Shown: positions 11,011 through 21,686 of the stretch, piece after piece
Layout: each line of letters opens with the position of its first letter
Position numbering within the stretch: position 1 is the stretch's first letter
NCBI GenBank assembly: GCA_963580285.1
Contig: OY757011.1
Span: forward strand, 2,694,501-2,758,500
Source of the DNA: Lucinisca nassula
Taxonomy: Eukaryota; Mollusca; Bivalvia; Lucinida; Lucinidae
DNA length: 64,000 bases
Reading direction: 5' to 3'
Program-made: the position numbers and the translations under genes
The notes under the pieces: generated by a model
The model's input: the letters and a program-made list of their open reading frames with translations, nothing else
What the model was told of the DNA's origin: nothing
The model's database searches: none

Positions 11011-11468
11011 ATTATGTACAAAAGAAATATAAAAGAAAAACAATTTTCGCATTTCGACTCTGAAATCTGTCAATGGCATTTTTACCGAGTTTGTGCTGTT
11101 GACAAACGTCTGTCAATAGCATTTTTACCGAGTTTGTGCTATTGACAAACGTTTGTCAATAACATTTTTACCGACTTTGTGCTATTGACAAACGTTTGTC
11201 AATAGACTCTTCCTTATTATTTACCTTTTTTCTTCCAATAAAGTGATTTTGAACGTACATAAGCTGGGACGTTGGCGTTAGGCTCAGCATGTAAGTGTGT
11301 AATCATTTCTCACGTCGGGGTTCCGCGTTACACATGACTGCTTTCTAACGTAACAACAAATGCCGGGACTCAGAGCTAGCAATGATGGTGATACGGAATC
11401 AGAAAACGCGAGTTGGGAGATACGAGATTCTGTATTTTAGGATCGGAACATTTGTAGTAGACAGCAGT

Positions 11469-11675
11469 ACAGTAGAATTCCTATATTAAGACCACCTTTG
11501 GGACTGTTAAAAGTGGTCTTTAAGACCACTTTTGAACAGTTCCAAAGGTGGTCTCTGACCGGATGATATTGTAGGCAGTCAGCACAATGAAAAATTAATT
11601 GTATCCTTCAAAATAAGATTTTTATAGCAGAATAAGCCTAAATTTTAGGTGGTCTTAATAGCGGAATTTTACTGT
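11469..11675. mobile_element. Tc1/mariner-type MITE H
   Basis: Inverted ends ACAGTAGAATTCC and GGAATTTTACTGT flanked by TA, with an extended inverted match ATTAAGACCACCT / AGGTGGTCTTAAT. A second internal palindrome is AAAGTGGTCTTTAAGACCACTTT-like. TA flanks and ACAGT termini are usual for this superfamily. Confidence 0.7.
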
Positions 11676-12011
11676 ATTTCGTTAAGTATATAGTAAACCT
11701 TTATATCGAATGGTCTTTCTCACCTTTCTGTGGCTTTGCATTGATGTTCGTTGCTGGCTGTTTCTTTCTATTCTTTCTAGTTATTACCACACATATGCCA
11801 ATAGAGTCGTCCACCTTATAAATTTGGACTGGTCCATTTCCAGTTAAAGAGGTATCAGATTTCCTAATTTTGATATCACCGCGCTTTTGCAAGAAAAATG
11901 GGGCTCCGTCCGTCGTCTGTCCGTCTACACTTAAGTTCGTCTGTAATGTCGCATTTCTCCTAGCCCATTTAATGTAGAGTTTCTAAACCTTCGCAGACAA
12001 AAGCCCACAGG
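11676..12011. other. Non-coding; nothing recognised
   Basis: One short spurious frame only. No repeat was matched within the window. Confidence 0.35.
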
Positions 12012-12860
12012 AACGTATTCAGAATTTTAATGTGACCCCACAGGCAGTGGGGTGGGGCCCAATACTGTCCGAGGGGTCAAAATTGTTTTGTTCAAACATA
12101 GTCATGTTGCAAATCAAATCGAAGATAATGGAGATTAGAATACAGTGTTGCAAACGTTTTGCCCCGTGTGCATGACTGGGGTCAACAGAGATCAAAAACT
12201 GGGATTTTTGTACCTTTTTTTCGATTGTCACACCCCTCATCCTAGGGTTTTTATGCTAGAATCTTGAAACTGTCACAGTTAACTCTTATCTTGCTGCTCA
12301 CGACAATCCCTATCTTTGCAAAAAGTGTAGATCCAGATCAGATGGCTTCTTCAGAAGCCATCTGATCTGGATCTACACTGTTTGGCATTTAGTTTATGAA
12401 TTTTTAGGAATAAATTACATCAAGTAATGTGATTGGCTGATAGACAGAAATGGGTGTGGCTAAAATGAATATTCAGCAAGAGAAGGGTTAATAGCTGGAG
12501 GAACGTATTTGGAATTTAGATGTGACCCCCCCCCCCCCCCTCCACCCTTAGACAAGGACAGGGGGTGAGTCCCAGGGGTCAAAATACTGTTTTTGTACAA
12601 ACAGTGTCATGTTGCATATCAAACCCAGGGTAATGAAGAGTGGAATACAGTGATGTAAAAGTCTTGCCCCGGAGGCATGTTTAGGGGTCACCAGAGGTCA
12701 AAAAGTAGGACGGTCGTATGCATGAGGCCTGGAGGAACATATTCGGAATTTTGTGACTTCTGGGCTCGTCAGGTTCTTATCAAATCGAAGGTAATGACGA
12801 GTAGAATAGTGGTGCAACAACTTTGTCATCAGAGGTCATAAAGAAGTATTTTGGATCATT
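12012..12860. repeat. Diverged direct repeat of about 480 bp, 2-3 copies
   Basis: GGAACGTATTCAGAATTTTA / GTGACCCC, GGGGTCAAAATTGTTTT and CAGAGATCAAAAACTG at 12012-12235 recur at 12500-12720 and in part at 12730-12850. A poly-C tract occurs at 12528-12540. Non-coding. Confidence 0.65.
12314..12388. repeat. Palindromic element E, copy 2 (near-perfect)
   Basis: GTGTAGATCCAGATCAGATG, then GCTTCTTCAGAAGC, then the exact complement back to ACTGTTTGGC. This is the most symmetrical copy in the window. A half copy lies at about 12965-13013 (GGCGTCTGATCTGGGTCT). Confidence 0.8.
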
Positions 12861-13478
12861 TTATTGTGACATGATTTTCACAACGCAGGGATATGCGACA
12901 GCACGCCATCGACTTGCTTTAGTTTTGTTTATGGTATGTTTCACGGAAATGTTAATAATTTAAGCAAACAGCGTGTTGCGGCGTCTGATCTGGGTCTCCA
13001 TGGTATGCCAATGGCCCACAAAATGGGTCGCAATGCAGATGTGAGTTAATACAACTCCTTGCTAGTTGGATACCTGGGTGTGGCACCACATTCGGCATAA
13101 CGAGGGGCCGCAGACTGGTGGTTACAATTTAGTCAAACAACCTTTCTCCATTCGTTGTTCCATTTATCAAATCATTGACTTCCTAGACATGAATTATAGA
13201 TCTGTTTACTGCGGATAAAAAGACAGCCAAATGTGCAAATACAACCCCTCTTGAATTAGTCTTACAACGCTTGTATCATTTAAGGCGATGTGTTTCAGGA
13301 ATATTAATCAATGGAAAATCCATTCTGTTGATACTGATCTGCGAATATTTACAGTAAACAGTCTGAAAGTCTTGGCACTTTTTTGGCACCGCTGTGCGTA
13401 CGTTGCACTTAGAATTAATGCTAGTGCATTATAGTGCAACATTCTTCGGTTCTTTGAATGCCATTGTGTAGATAAAAG
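12861..13478. other. Non-coding; half E element at 12965-13013
   Basis: Apart from the E half-palindrome I see no gene or repeat boundary here. Confidence 0.35.
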
Positions 13479-13715
13479 GAGCCCTGCCAAGCGAATTTGT
13501 GTCTTCGAGCATCCCGTCATGACAAATTTTAACTGCGCTTGCCCAGCCATCCAGAGGGGCCAGGGATATGGTTTTCTGTCTGACGGTTCCTCTTGATTCA
13601 CTGCTTGTATGAGCGAGCAGCTAAGGTTCTGGCGAAACTGCGCGGACGCTTAGGCTCGCCTGAACCTTCGCTGCTCGCATAGGCGATAAGTACCAAAATC
13701 GCTTGACGGGGCCCA
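13479..13715 (-). mobile_element. MITE I, copy 1
   Basis: Ends GAGCCCTGCCAAGCGAATTT and AAATCGCTTGACGGGGCCC are imperfect inverted repeats. An internal hairpin lies round GCGAGCAGCTAAGGTTCTGG and AACCTTCGCTGCTCGC. A second copy in the opposite orientation is at 49631-49867. Confidence 0.75.
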
Positions 13716-13941
13716 AATAATGTTTTACATTTCTTGCGTATATATGCAAAAACGATAGAGGTAAAGCTAGCGTGGAAACTGTCTCACCTACGCGAATGTA
13801 CGCAGTGCCTTCAATATATTTTGAACAGAATTTAAAATATTTGGTCTAGTCGCCAAGTCCCCCTTTTCTTCTCCAATAAATTTGCCTTCGAATGGTTGGT
13901 GTTTTTGTGATGTAATAGACTGTTATGATATATGTTTCAAG

Positions 13942-14235
13942 CCATTCTCGGTAGCTCAGTCGGATGCGCGTCTGACTGGTGATCAGGAGAACGTGGGTTC
14001 GATGCCTTCCGGGGTCGGCAACATTCTTTCGTGGATTTTGATCATGAAATCTTTTCTACGGTCATTCTCTCCCTTCCGCTAATTCTAGAAGGGCAGTTGT
14101 CAGTTTCTGGTGAAAGAATGTGCATGGTACGGGTTAACCGTTTACGTATAAGCCTGCCCAGGAAAATTGTGGATAGGTAAACTGATCGATTCAATAATTA
14201 CCTAAAATAGTGTTGGCTGGGCCGTTAAACTCAAA
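13942..14235 (+). repeat. tRNA-derived SINE (reference copy)
   Basis: CTCGGTAGCTCAGTCGGATG and GTGGGTTCGATGCC supply A- and B-box-like signals. The body then reads ATCATGAAATCTTTTCTACG and GAAGGGCAGTTGTCA, ending GGGCCGTTAAACTC. The tRNA-like head cannot fold into a clean tRNA and is followed by SINE body, so it is not a tRNA gene. Confidence 0.8.
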
Positions 14236-14261
14236 TAAAGATTTTTCGTAAACCACAACAG

Positions 14262-14545
14262 GAAAACCGCCTTGGAACGGTCGGTGAAAAGTTTTTGACA
14301 TTCAACGTTGCTGTAAACCACATGCATGGTTCTGTGGTTGTTTAGACAAAAAAAAAATCTTTCAATCCGCCCGAGAGATTTCTAACACACCAGTACAACA
14401 TTTCAGAGAACATAAAAAATCAAACGAATGCAGAGATGAAGCAACATGAGGAGCCGACAGCATAAAATAACTGAAATACTGGAGGAAAAACACAGCTGGA
14501 TTCCGGTGGACCCGACCAGAGACAGAGCATCAGGTCCGAACCGAC
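14262..14545 (-). repeat. RT-element 3' tail, strongly diverged
   Basis: AAAACCGCCTTGGAACGGTC and later AACATGAGGAGCCGACAGCA and GACCAGAGACAGAGCATCAG match the tail family at lower identity than other copies. An older insertion or a related subfamily. Confidence 0.6.
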
Positions 14546-14590
14546 ATTACTTTAAATATGTTAAGGTAAGTCTTAAGGCTGGAGTCGTCA

Positions 14591-14739
14591 CCCAGCAGGC
14601 ACATGACGTAATTGTGACGTCACATCAACGTCGGTACAACGTCATGACGTCTATGCAACGTCACATCTACGTCGGTGCAACGTTATGACGTTGCACCGAC
14701 GTTGATTTGACGTTGCCCTATCGACGTGTGCCTGCTGGG
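14591..14739. mobile_element. Palindromic MITE J
   Basis: Ends CCCAGCAGGCACATGACG and CGACGTGTGCCTGCTGGG are inverted repeats. The interior is built from alternating ACGTCGGTGCAACGT and TGACGT motifs in both orientations. A possibly related start, CCCAGCGGGCACCAAACG, occurs at 57957. Confidence 0.75.
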
Positions 14740-14995
14740 CATGCAGTCTGAAGCTCGACCCGCCGCTGTGCAATTAAAGAGGGAAGCAAAGTTATCAACC
14801 GTGACTGGGTTAACTGCAATGTAACTGACGTTGTAGAGTCATTTCAGCGTCCTGTGTTCGAATTGCAAGATGAGAGTCATAATGTTCTCTGTAGGGAAAG
14901 GTACCCAGAGAAACTCGCTAGCAAAGAGAACAGCAATATCAATCTAATAATTGCTGCCATAGCTCTTTCTCGAACTTGAGGTGGCCTTTTCACAC

Positions 14996-15137
14996 CATGA
15001 AAACACGCCTATTCAAATAAATTTAAAATTCAACCACCATACAATGAATATTTTCGGATAAAAAATTGATAATTTTAATATTTCTGCTCAAAATATAGAT
15101 TGTGAGCACACGTTAGAACCGCATCGGTGCTGCGAAA
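14996..15137 (+). mobile_element. HP-A MITE, left half only
   Basis: ATGAAAACACGCCTATTC through TTCTGCTCAAAATATAGATT to CACGTTAGAACCGCATCGG. The right half is missing and the palindrome is broken. Confidence 0.6.
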
Positions 15138-15603
15138 TACAAAAAAAAATATTCTATGCCCCTTCTGTATTAAGGGGGGGGGGGGGTTACGGGGGTCACA
15201 ATTATTTTTGTGTTTTCATGATTTTTTTCTGAGTAAACTGTTCTTTCTGTTTTATTGACTTGGTGAGAAACAACCATGCAAGAAGGATTCTAAAAATGTG
15301 TCTTGTGCAATTTGTGTTCCGATTATAGCATAATTATAGTTTATTGCTGGTGATACTCTCTGTCAGTAAAAAGGAAAATATGCTTCTTAGACGGGTGATG
15401 TCGGTGCAATCATTTTAATCTCATCGCGCAGTTCTTTATCAAGGGCGTCAAAACTGTCTTCAAAATGTTAACTGCTTTGAACGCAAGGAACTATTTACAA
15501 GAGTACTAGAGCCCGATGGTTGTGTTCGTTCTTGCTGTAAAAGGAAGGAAAACACAGCCATCTCTAGCCATCAAAAGGACAGAAAGACTAGGGAAAAGTA
15601 TGT
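15138..15603. other. Non-coding; G8-G14 tract near 15174-15187
   Basis: Contains a G homopolymer and otherwise unremarkable AT-rich sequence. No gene seen. Confidence 0.35.
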
Positions 15604-15790
15604 ATGTATGTGCCCACCAACAGCAAAGGTGACAGACACGGGACCTCGGTTAGAAGACGCATCCATCAGAAAGTCTGGAGAAGCCCGTACTCGAACCCAC
15701 GACCCCTGGCTTATGAGGTGAGTAGCAAAAACACTGCACCACGGGGACTTCTAAGACTATTGTCAAACAGGTGTACACTTAACACAAATC
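15604..15790 (-). repeat. tRNA-like SINE fragment
   Basis: The B-box complement ACTCGAACCCACGACCCCTG and an A-box-like TGAGGTGAGTAGC region on the reverse strand suggest a SINE head of a different family from the one at 13942. Confidence 0.45.
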
Positions 15791-16005
15791 AACTCGTGTA
15801 CTGTTAACAGCAACGTCATCAGAAAACCTTTTTGGTCGATTTTTGTCAATCGACCCAAAGTTACTAAACACAGTAGCTATTCTGTTCTCATGTCTAAGTG
15901 ATTATCACTGATTTGTAGGCGATCCGGGTAAGGGTTATTTATAGAAAATAGGTGCGTATGGGGTTTATCTATAGCATATGAACTGGAATCATGTGTTACT
16001 TTTCT

Positions 16006-16250
16006 GGGGCCAGTTGTTCAAAACTAACGACGTCGTTAGTTAACGAATCGTTAAAACTTTGATCATTAAATATGGCAAATATGTTAAATTTTTTGCTGAA
16101 AAAATGTGAGCAGCTTTTGCATATGCAAAAGCTGCTCACATTTTTTCAGCAAAAATACCAGAATTTTACATATTAAACTTGCTAGAACAGTTAACAATAT
16201 GACCACTAAAGAGCTCGTTAAGCTAACGATGCTTTGAACAACTGGCCCCT
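16006..16250. mobile_element. MITE K, copy 1
   Basis: Ends GGGGCCAGTTGTTCAAAACT and TTTGAACAACTGGCCCC are inverted repeats. A very strong central hairpin is formed by GAAAAAATGTGAGCAGCTTT and its complement round a TGCATATGCA centre. A second copy is at 25783-26008. Confidence 0.8.
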
Positions 16251-16289
16251 GATGTCCACGTGATTATCACCGATTTGTACGAAATACAT

Positions 16290-16461
16290 GCATCACGAAA
16301 ACGCGGCTATATTATTCTGACCCCCTTGAACCCCACTTTTATATATTAAAACTGAGATTTAAAGGGGTGAGCCTTATTTTTATCACTTTTTTTTTTCATC
16401 TTAAAATTTTCGTTTTTGCGGCGATTAAATTTAAAATTTATATAGGCCTGTTTTCGTAATG
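16290..16461 (-). mobile_element. HP-A MITE lacking the palindromic core
   Basis: Has both ends (CATCACGAAAACGCGGC and GGCCTGTTTTCGTAATG) and both arms (CCCCACTTTTATATATTAAA and TTTTCGTTTTTGCGGCGA), but passes directly from one arm to the other near 16380-16395. The usual central palindrome of about 100 bases is absent. Confidence 0.75.
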
Positions 16462-17254
16462 TAACGAGTTTTATAACCGTACTATTTTTTGTCACTATGA
16501 CATCTCACAGCTGTGTAAAGGGGACAGGGCTATCTGTAAATTAAACCACTGACTAGCTTATGTGCTGTGTAAGGGCCTACACGATATGCTAACAGAATTT
16601 GCCTTCAAAAATAGAATAAAAATGAAAACATATAGGCCTAACACCCCTTATATGACAAACGGACTTGTCCAACATATAGCAATGGAACTGTCCACTTGTA
16701 TACAATGGGTTAATTTCAACACATAGAGTGGATTGATGCTTTTACATGTACACCCCTTTCAACAGTATTCACCGCCCCCGCCCAACGGGGCTTGAAGAAA
16801 ACCCTATTGGTTTCACAGGGTGACAGGGCTTGAGATGTCATTTCATATACAGTGTTGACAGGGACGTTAAACCTCAAATCAAACAAAAACAGTATTTCAC
16901 TCATATCAAAAAGTCCAGATTTCATTCCACACTTCAAACTGTATAGGCCCAAGGTTTAACATAACCCTCCTACTACTGCGAATCTTCGGGGAGCATCCTT
17001 CGGTTTCACCGAATTTCTTGTTAGTTTCTGTTATGTGTTGTGACACTTAAGCGTATATAAAAATCATGCACTTTCAAATCCGGCGAATGTATTGCCTGAT
17101 CAGATGTAGCGTTCTGTGATATCTGCAATATCACTACACTGGACGTTAGCCCTATGTATTAATTGACTAGCCTGTATTACACCAGGTCATCCCATATTAA
17201 CCGGAGGTCAAAAATCGTAATCATGTTTTTAATTGTGCCAATTAATAAAAGTGT
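16462..17254. other. Non-coding; F fragment at 16768-16893
   Basis: A reversed partial F repeat (CCCGCCCAACGGGGCTTGAA to GACGTTAAACCTCAAATC) with an internal deletion is the only recognised piece. No gene seen. Confidence 0.45.
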
Positions 17255-17395
17255 CATTAATCAAGTTATTTCTTATTGGCCCGGTTGCAGGTCCGAGGTC
17301 TGCTGTATTGGCCCGAGGCCGAAGGCCGAGGCCAATACAGCGGACCGAGGACCTTTAACTCGGCCAATACTAAATTACTTGATCAATAACATTGT
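17255..17395. mobile_element. Small hairpin MITE, GC-rich centre
   Basis: TAATCAAGTTATTTCTTATT and AATACTAAATTACTTGATCA form the outer inverted pair. The centre, GCTGTATTGGCCCGAGGCC then GAAGGCCGAGGCCAATACAG, is a strong stem. Confidence 0.65.
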
Positions 17396-17686
17396 AGTAT
17401 TAATGTTCATAGAGTATATGAATACGTACAAAAGAATATTAGTTCGGCATAAAAGCTACCATGCCTTGAAAGGCTTCTAATTTCAGAAGACAGTGTACAT
17501 GCCTTACGCGACTTTGTCATTCACTACATATTAATCCATATATGACAATGGAATTTTCCACCTAATGAGTTAAGAATGGTCCATTTCCAATTATAGGGCT
17601 GTCATGTTTTTTTTTTTTGTTTTGTTTTGTTTTGTTGTTGTTGTTGTTTTGTGTGTGTTTTACAAAAAAAAAGTGTGCGCTCTTTA

Positions 17687-17752
17687 CGCAAACAGGGTAG
17701 ACCCAGACGCCGCGTTCTGTGGCATCTGATCTGGGTCTACACTGATTGCCAA
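17687..17752. repeat. Palindromic element E, copy 3
   Basis: GCAAACAGGGTAGACCCAG, then GCCGCGTTCTGTGGC, then ATCTGATCTGGGTCTACACT. One arm has lost the ATCAG block. Confidence 0.65.
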
Positions 17753-17854
17753 TGTCGCATAATTGGACGCTAGGCATATACGGGTTAATAATGATTTATA
17801 GAGGGAATATTTGCTTATTTGATTTTTTTGGCTGTTGCTGTTGTTGTTTTGGTT

Positions 17855-18048
17855 TTAGTTTTACGGTCCTTGCAATTTTATTTAACGTTGATCGTTATTC
17901 AGAGGTGAGCGAAAACAGGAGTACCTGGAGAAAAAACAATCTGGCCTGCTTTTGGCGTCTCAAATGTGACCCGAGCGAGGCTCGAACCACAGCGGTGCGA
18001 GACCTGATGATTAAAACGTCCTATCAACTGGGCCACAGAGGCCCGCTT
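17855..18048 (-). repeat. SINE-like repeat with tRNA-like end
   Basis: TTTTACGGTCCTTGCAATTT and GAGTACCTGGAGAAAAAACA lead to CGAGCGAGGCTCGAACCACA and CAACTGGGCCACAGAGGCCC, a reversed tRNA-like head. Related tail pieces occur at 56625-56740 and 57990-58115. Confidence 0.55.
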
Positions 18049-18104
18049 ATTTGAATTAATACCCTAAAAAAGCATTCCTTGACATAATGAGTACGACTCC
18101 CTAT

Positions 18105-18412
18105 ACTTGTTTGTTTGAATGGAGGTTTAACGTCCCCGGCAACACGAGTTAGGTCGTTTTGGAGACGTTGCTTCCACTTTGTGGGACTTTTACCCGACAT
18201 TGAGAAGAAATGACATCTCAAGCCCTGGCGCCCAATGAAACCACAAAGCTTACATGTATATGCACTGGACGCTCTGACTCACACCAGTTTGCCCGGGCAG
18301 GCTTAGTCCTTCTATGCGGTTTACCAGTACTCATGCGTGGTCAGTTTCAGCTCTGCGGCGAAGCACCATGCAGTGAAATCTGTTTCTCCAAGTCCCGATG
18401 GGCGGGGGTGAA
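18105..18412 (+). repeat. F repeat
   Basis: TTTGTTTGAATGGAGGTTTAACG through GTTGCTTCCACTTTGTGGG and GCCCAATGAAACCACAAAG to CCCGATGGGCGGGGG, near full length. Confidence 0.75.
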
Positions 18413-19002
18413 GACTTATTTAGGTAAGCAAAGTAAAAGTTCAAAGTGTAAGGCAAACAGAATAACACTGCATCAAACCCCACCACTGCAGGCCAACTCG
18501 GAGGCCAACAACGTGCAGTTTTCAGGTGTTTCTAGAGCAGGGAACCTTAGAAATAGGACAGCCAGTATCCAAAAGCCTTGATAAATCTGTGACAATAATT
18601 TTTACCACAGGCAAAAACAAACATTTTTCAAATATACCAAAGCCAGATATCTCAAGACCTTAATTGTTTGTCCTTTACCATAATAGGCAACGCATCTGCA
18701 AAGTTCCATCAAGTTGTTCCATATACTACAAAAATATAGGCCAAAACACTAAGTTTCAGACAAATGATAAGGGCAGATAACTCGAAGTAGAATAGCCAGA
18801 GAATCAGTTCTTTGCTTTAGTCTATTAAATTTCACCTGCCTATTCCAAACTGAAAGAAACCACATATACAAGGGCAGGTATCTAAAGTCCTGAAATGGTC
18901 AGAGTATGCTCCTTGGCCACAAAAGACTACCTTTAGACTTCCAATTAAATGTTTTTTGACTCTTATTCCTTTGCTAAATGGAATATATGGCTGAAACATC
19001 AC

Positions 19003-19660
19003 CGATAGGCTACCTTTCGTCTACCACAATAGGCTACCTTCAGTCTACCACAATAGGGTACCTTTAGTCTACCAAAATAGGCTAGGCTACCTTTAGTCTA
19101 CCACAATAAGCTAGGCTACCTTTAGTCTACCACAATAAGCTAGGCTACCTTTTGTCTACCACAATAAGCTAGGCTACCTTTAGTCTACCACAATAAGCTA
19201 GGCTACCTTTAGTCTACCACAATAGGCTACCTTTAGTCTACCACAATAGGTTACCTTTAGTCTACCACAATAGGCTACCTTTAGTCTACCACAATGGGTT
19301 ACCTTTAGTCTACCACAATAGGCTACCTTTAGTCTACCACAATAGGTTACCTTTAGTCTACCGAAATAGGCTTGGCTACCTTAAGTCTACCACAATAGGC
19401 TACCTTTAGTCTACCACAATAGGCTTCTTTTAGTCTTTCACAATAGGCTATCTTTAGTCTACCACAATAAGCTAGGCTACCTTTAGTCTACCACAATATG
19501 CTACCTTTAGTCTACCACAATAGGCTACCTTAAGTCTACCACAATAGGCTACCTTTAGTCAACCACAATAGGTTATCTTTAGTCTACCACAATAGGTTAC
19601 CTTTAGTCTACCACAATAGGTTACCTTTAGTCTACCACAATAGGCTATCCTTAGTCTACC
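19003..19660 (+). repeat. 24/29-bp minisatellite, about 26 units
   Basis: The unit CTACCTTTAGTCTACCACAA plus TAGG (24 bp) alternates with a longer form adding AGCTAGG (about 29 bp). There are no spacers between units and no coding frame. Confidence 0.9.
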
Positions 19661-19824
19661 TTTGTGCCGTTTGTTCGTCTTTCGTCTGTTTTTGTGTGTG
19701 CCTCCTTGTCACTTTCTATAGGTGACATGAGACGGCTGCGTTCTTGGATTGTGACCTTTCCTGAGTGACCTTTTCTTACTAGTTCGTTCTAAACATCTGT
19801 AAAATTTCATCAAGGTTTTCAATA

Positions 19825-20174
19825 TACAGTCGAACTTCAATGGCTCGAACACCTTTGGGACCTCGAAAATTTGTTCGAGACAGGGGTAGTTCGAGCCACT
19901 GAGGTTACTGTCAGGAGGCATAACGAGATACTTTTAGACATCTTTTCGGTGTTCTATAATGAATATGTATGCTGTGTGTACTCATTAGAATCGCCTCATC
20001 GAGGCGATTCTAATGAGTACACACAGCATACATTTGCAAGATTAAAGACTAAAATCTCCTTAATTATCCGCCACTATTTCTTATGTAGAGGATTTCGCTA
20101 GGGGCTCAAGAATGGGTTCGACACATCCATGGTAAACGAGCCATCGGTGTTCGAGCCATCGAAGTTCTACTGTA
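19825..20174. mobile_element. Tc1/mariner-type MITE M carrying the HP core palindrome
   Basis: Inverted ends ACAGTCGAACTTCAATGGC and GCCATCGAAGTTCTACTGT are flanked by TA. The centre (about 19970-20032) is a perfect hairpin with GTACTCATTAGAATCGCCTC and its complement. This is the HP-A/HP-B core with matched substitutions in both arms, inside an element whose ends are unrelated to HP-A and HP-B. Confidence 0.8.
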
Positions 20175-21165
20175 GTAAAGGAGCTATAAGCCCTAAATCA
20201 GAAGATAACTCAAGAACCAGAATTGGCAAAGGGACTGTCCTTACATTGCCATAATATGTTTCCTTTAGTTTTACATCTGTAAAAGTTCATCAAGACATTC
20301 CATATAGCAAAGAAGAGACATGTCAAAAACCTTTTTTTTCACACCCATTCAGGGCAGATAACTCAAGCGCAAGGATGGTAAGAATGGTGGTCTTTGTCTA
20401 TAGTGGTCTACATATCGGTGGTGTATCAGCCATATATTCCGTTTAGCATAGGAATAAGAGTCCAAAAACCATTTAATGGCAGTTCTTAATGGTCATAACT
20501 CTGTCAAATATGAACCGATTTTGCCCATTAACTATTCTAAAAACACACATTCCCAATACCAATGCATACGCAAAATTGGAAGAAATCTCGTGAAAAAATA
20601 TTGAAGCTATCGATCTGAAACGCTCCAAAGTCACATATTAGGAACTGACAAGGGCAGATAACTCAAGATCAAGGATGGTTAGAGTTGTGGTCCTTGGCCA
20701 CAATATGCTTTTTAATGGTCTATATACAATGTATATGTGGAGTTGTATCCATATATTTCATTTAGTAAAGGAATACGTGTCCAAAATTATTAATGGGAAT
20801 CGTTAACGGCCATAATTCTGTTACACGTTAACGGATTTTAATTATTAACAATATCAAACCACACATTCGCTTTACCAATGTATATGCAAACTTTGAAAAA
20901 AGTCTGTGAAAAATATAAGTTATCAGAAACGCAAAAAAAAATACTTACTAGGAAATGACAAGGGCCATAACTCTGTCAAAACTTGACGGACTTTGCCCAT
21001 TAACAGCCCCAAACCACACATCCCCGAAATAAGTGTTTATGCACAAATTGAAAAAAAAAGAGGAAAATACCCAAGTTATCGATCGGAATTGATGTGGACG
21101 GACGGACGGACAGCGGAAGGTACATCATAATACCCCACCACTATCGTGGGGGGGGGGGGGGTATA

Positions 21166-21686
21166 AAATGGTGTATACCGTGTTGTATGACGAAAACATT
21201 TTTTCGAAGTTTGTGATGTGGTTAGAGGATTTTTGTTCTACAACTGTAATCTCTTTCTGAATGCCCTGAGTGTAACATCACAAATGTCCCTGAAGTTTTT
21301 GCTGTGCTCATATCATAGCAGCTCTATATTATGACAAAATCGTTTTTAATCTTGTGGAATATTCTGATCATGGTTATATCATTTTAAGAGCATCCCACCG
21401 AGACTAATCTATCAAAAAGAGAGAAAATCATCAATCTCTAACAATTTATGTAATGCTTTTGAAAGTTATTTGAATAATCTTCCGTCAGGATCAATTTACA
21501 TTGGACTTCAACTGTTGTTAGATATTTAAATGAAGAAAAGTGTCTGATTAATTCACTTTTTGGTCAATATCGGATACAGTTTATGATTGCCTTAAAGTTC
21601 GGTGCAGTTAGATGTTTTACATCACGTGCTCGACGGGAAACCTTACATAATCTAGTGTATTGACCAGGCTCATCACCAGGGATATA
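21166..21686. other. Non-coding; nothing recognised
   Basis: AT-rich, with no open frame of note and no repeat matched. Confidence 0.35.

Larger units (their letters stand above)
9683..11207. mobile_element. Foldback-like element G with iterated terminal repeats
   Basis: Left (9683-about 9865) and right (about 11035-11207) arms are inverted copies. Each arm contains about 3.5 tandem 43-bp units, and each unit holds the palindrome TTGACAAACGTTTGTCAA followed by CACAAACTCGGTAAAAATG. The interior has no transposase; it holds a degraded F repeat (10336-10627) and a reversed SINE (about 10745-11010). Non-autonomous. Superfamily not assigned, and no clear target duplication was found. Confidence 0.75.
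18600..21165. repeat. Diverged GGGCAGATAACTC repeat region
   Basis: The phrase AAGGGCAGATAACTCAAG recurs near 18860, 20345 and 20650, with companions GGCCATAACTCTGTCAAA and AATTTTACCACAGGCAAAAA. The block ends with GGACGGACGGACGGACAG and a G12 tract near 21150. It resembles repeats I associate with bivalve genomes. Non-coding; the minisatellite and MITE M interrupt it. Confidence 0.5.

Noticed and set aside
17160..17480. A 105-codon forward frame
   Set aside because: It spans a palindromic MITE, has no recognisable domain and no coding-like composition.
19003..19660. CRISPR-like regular repeats
   Set aside because: Units are contiguous with no unique spacers and the sequence is eukaryotic; a plain minisatellite. 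The same applies to 29175-29350.
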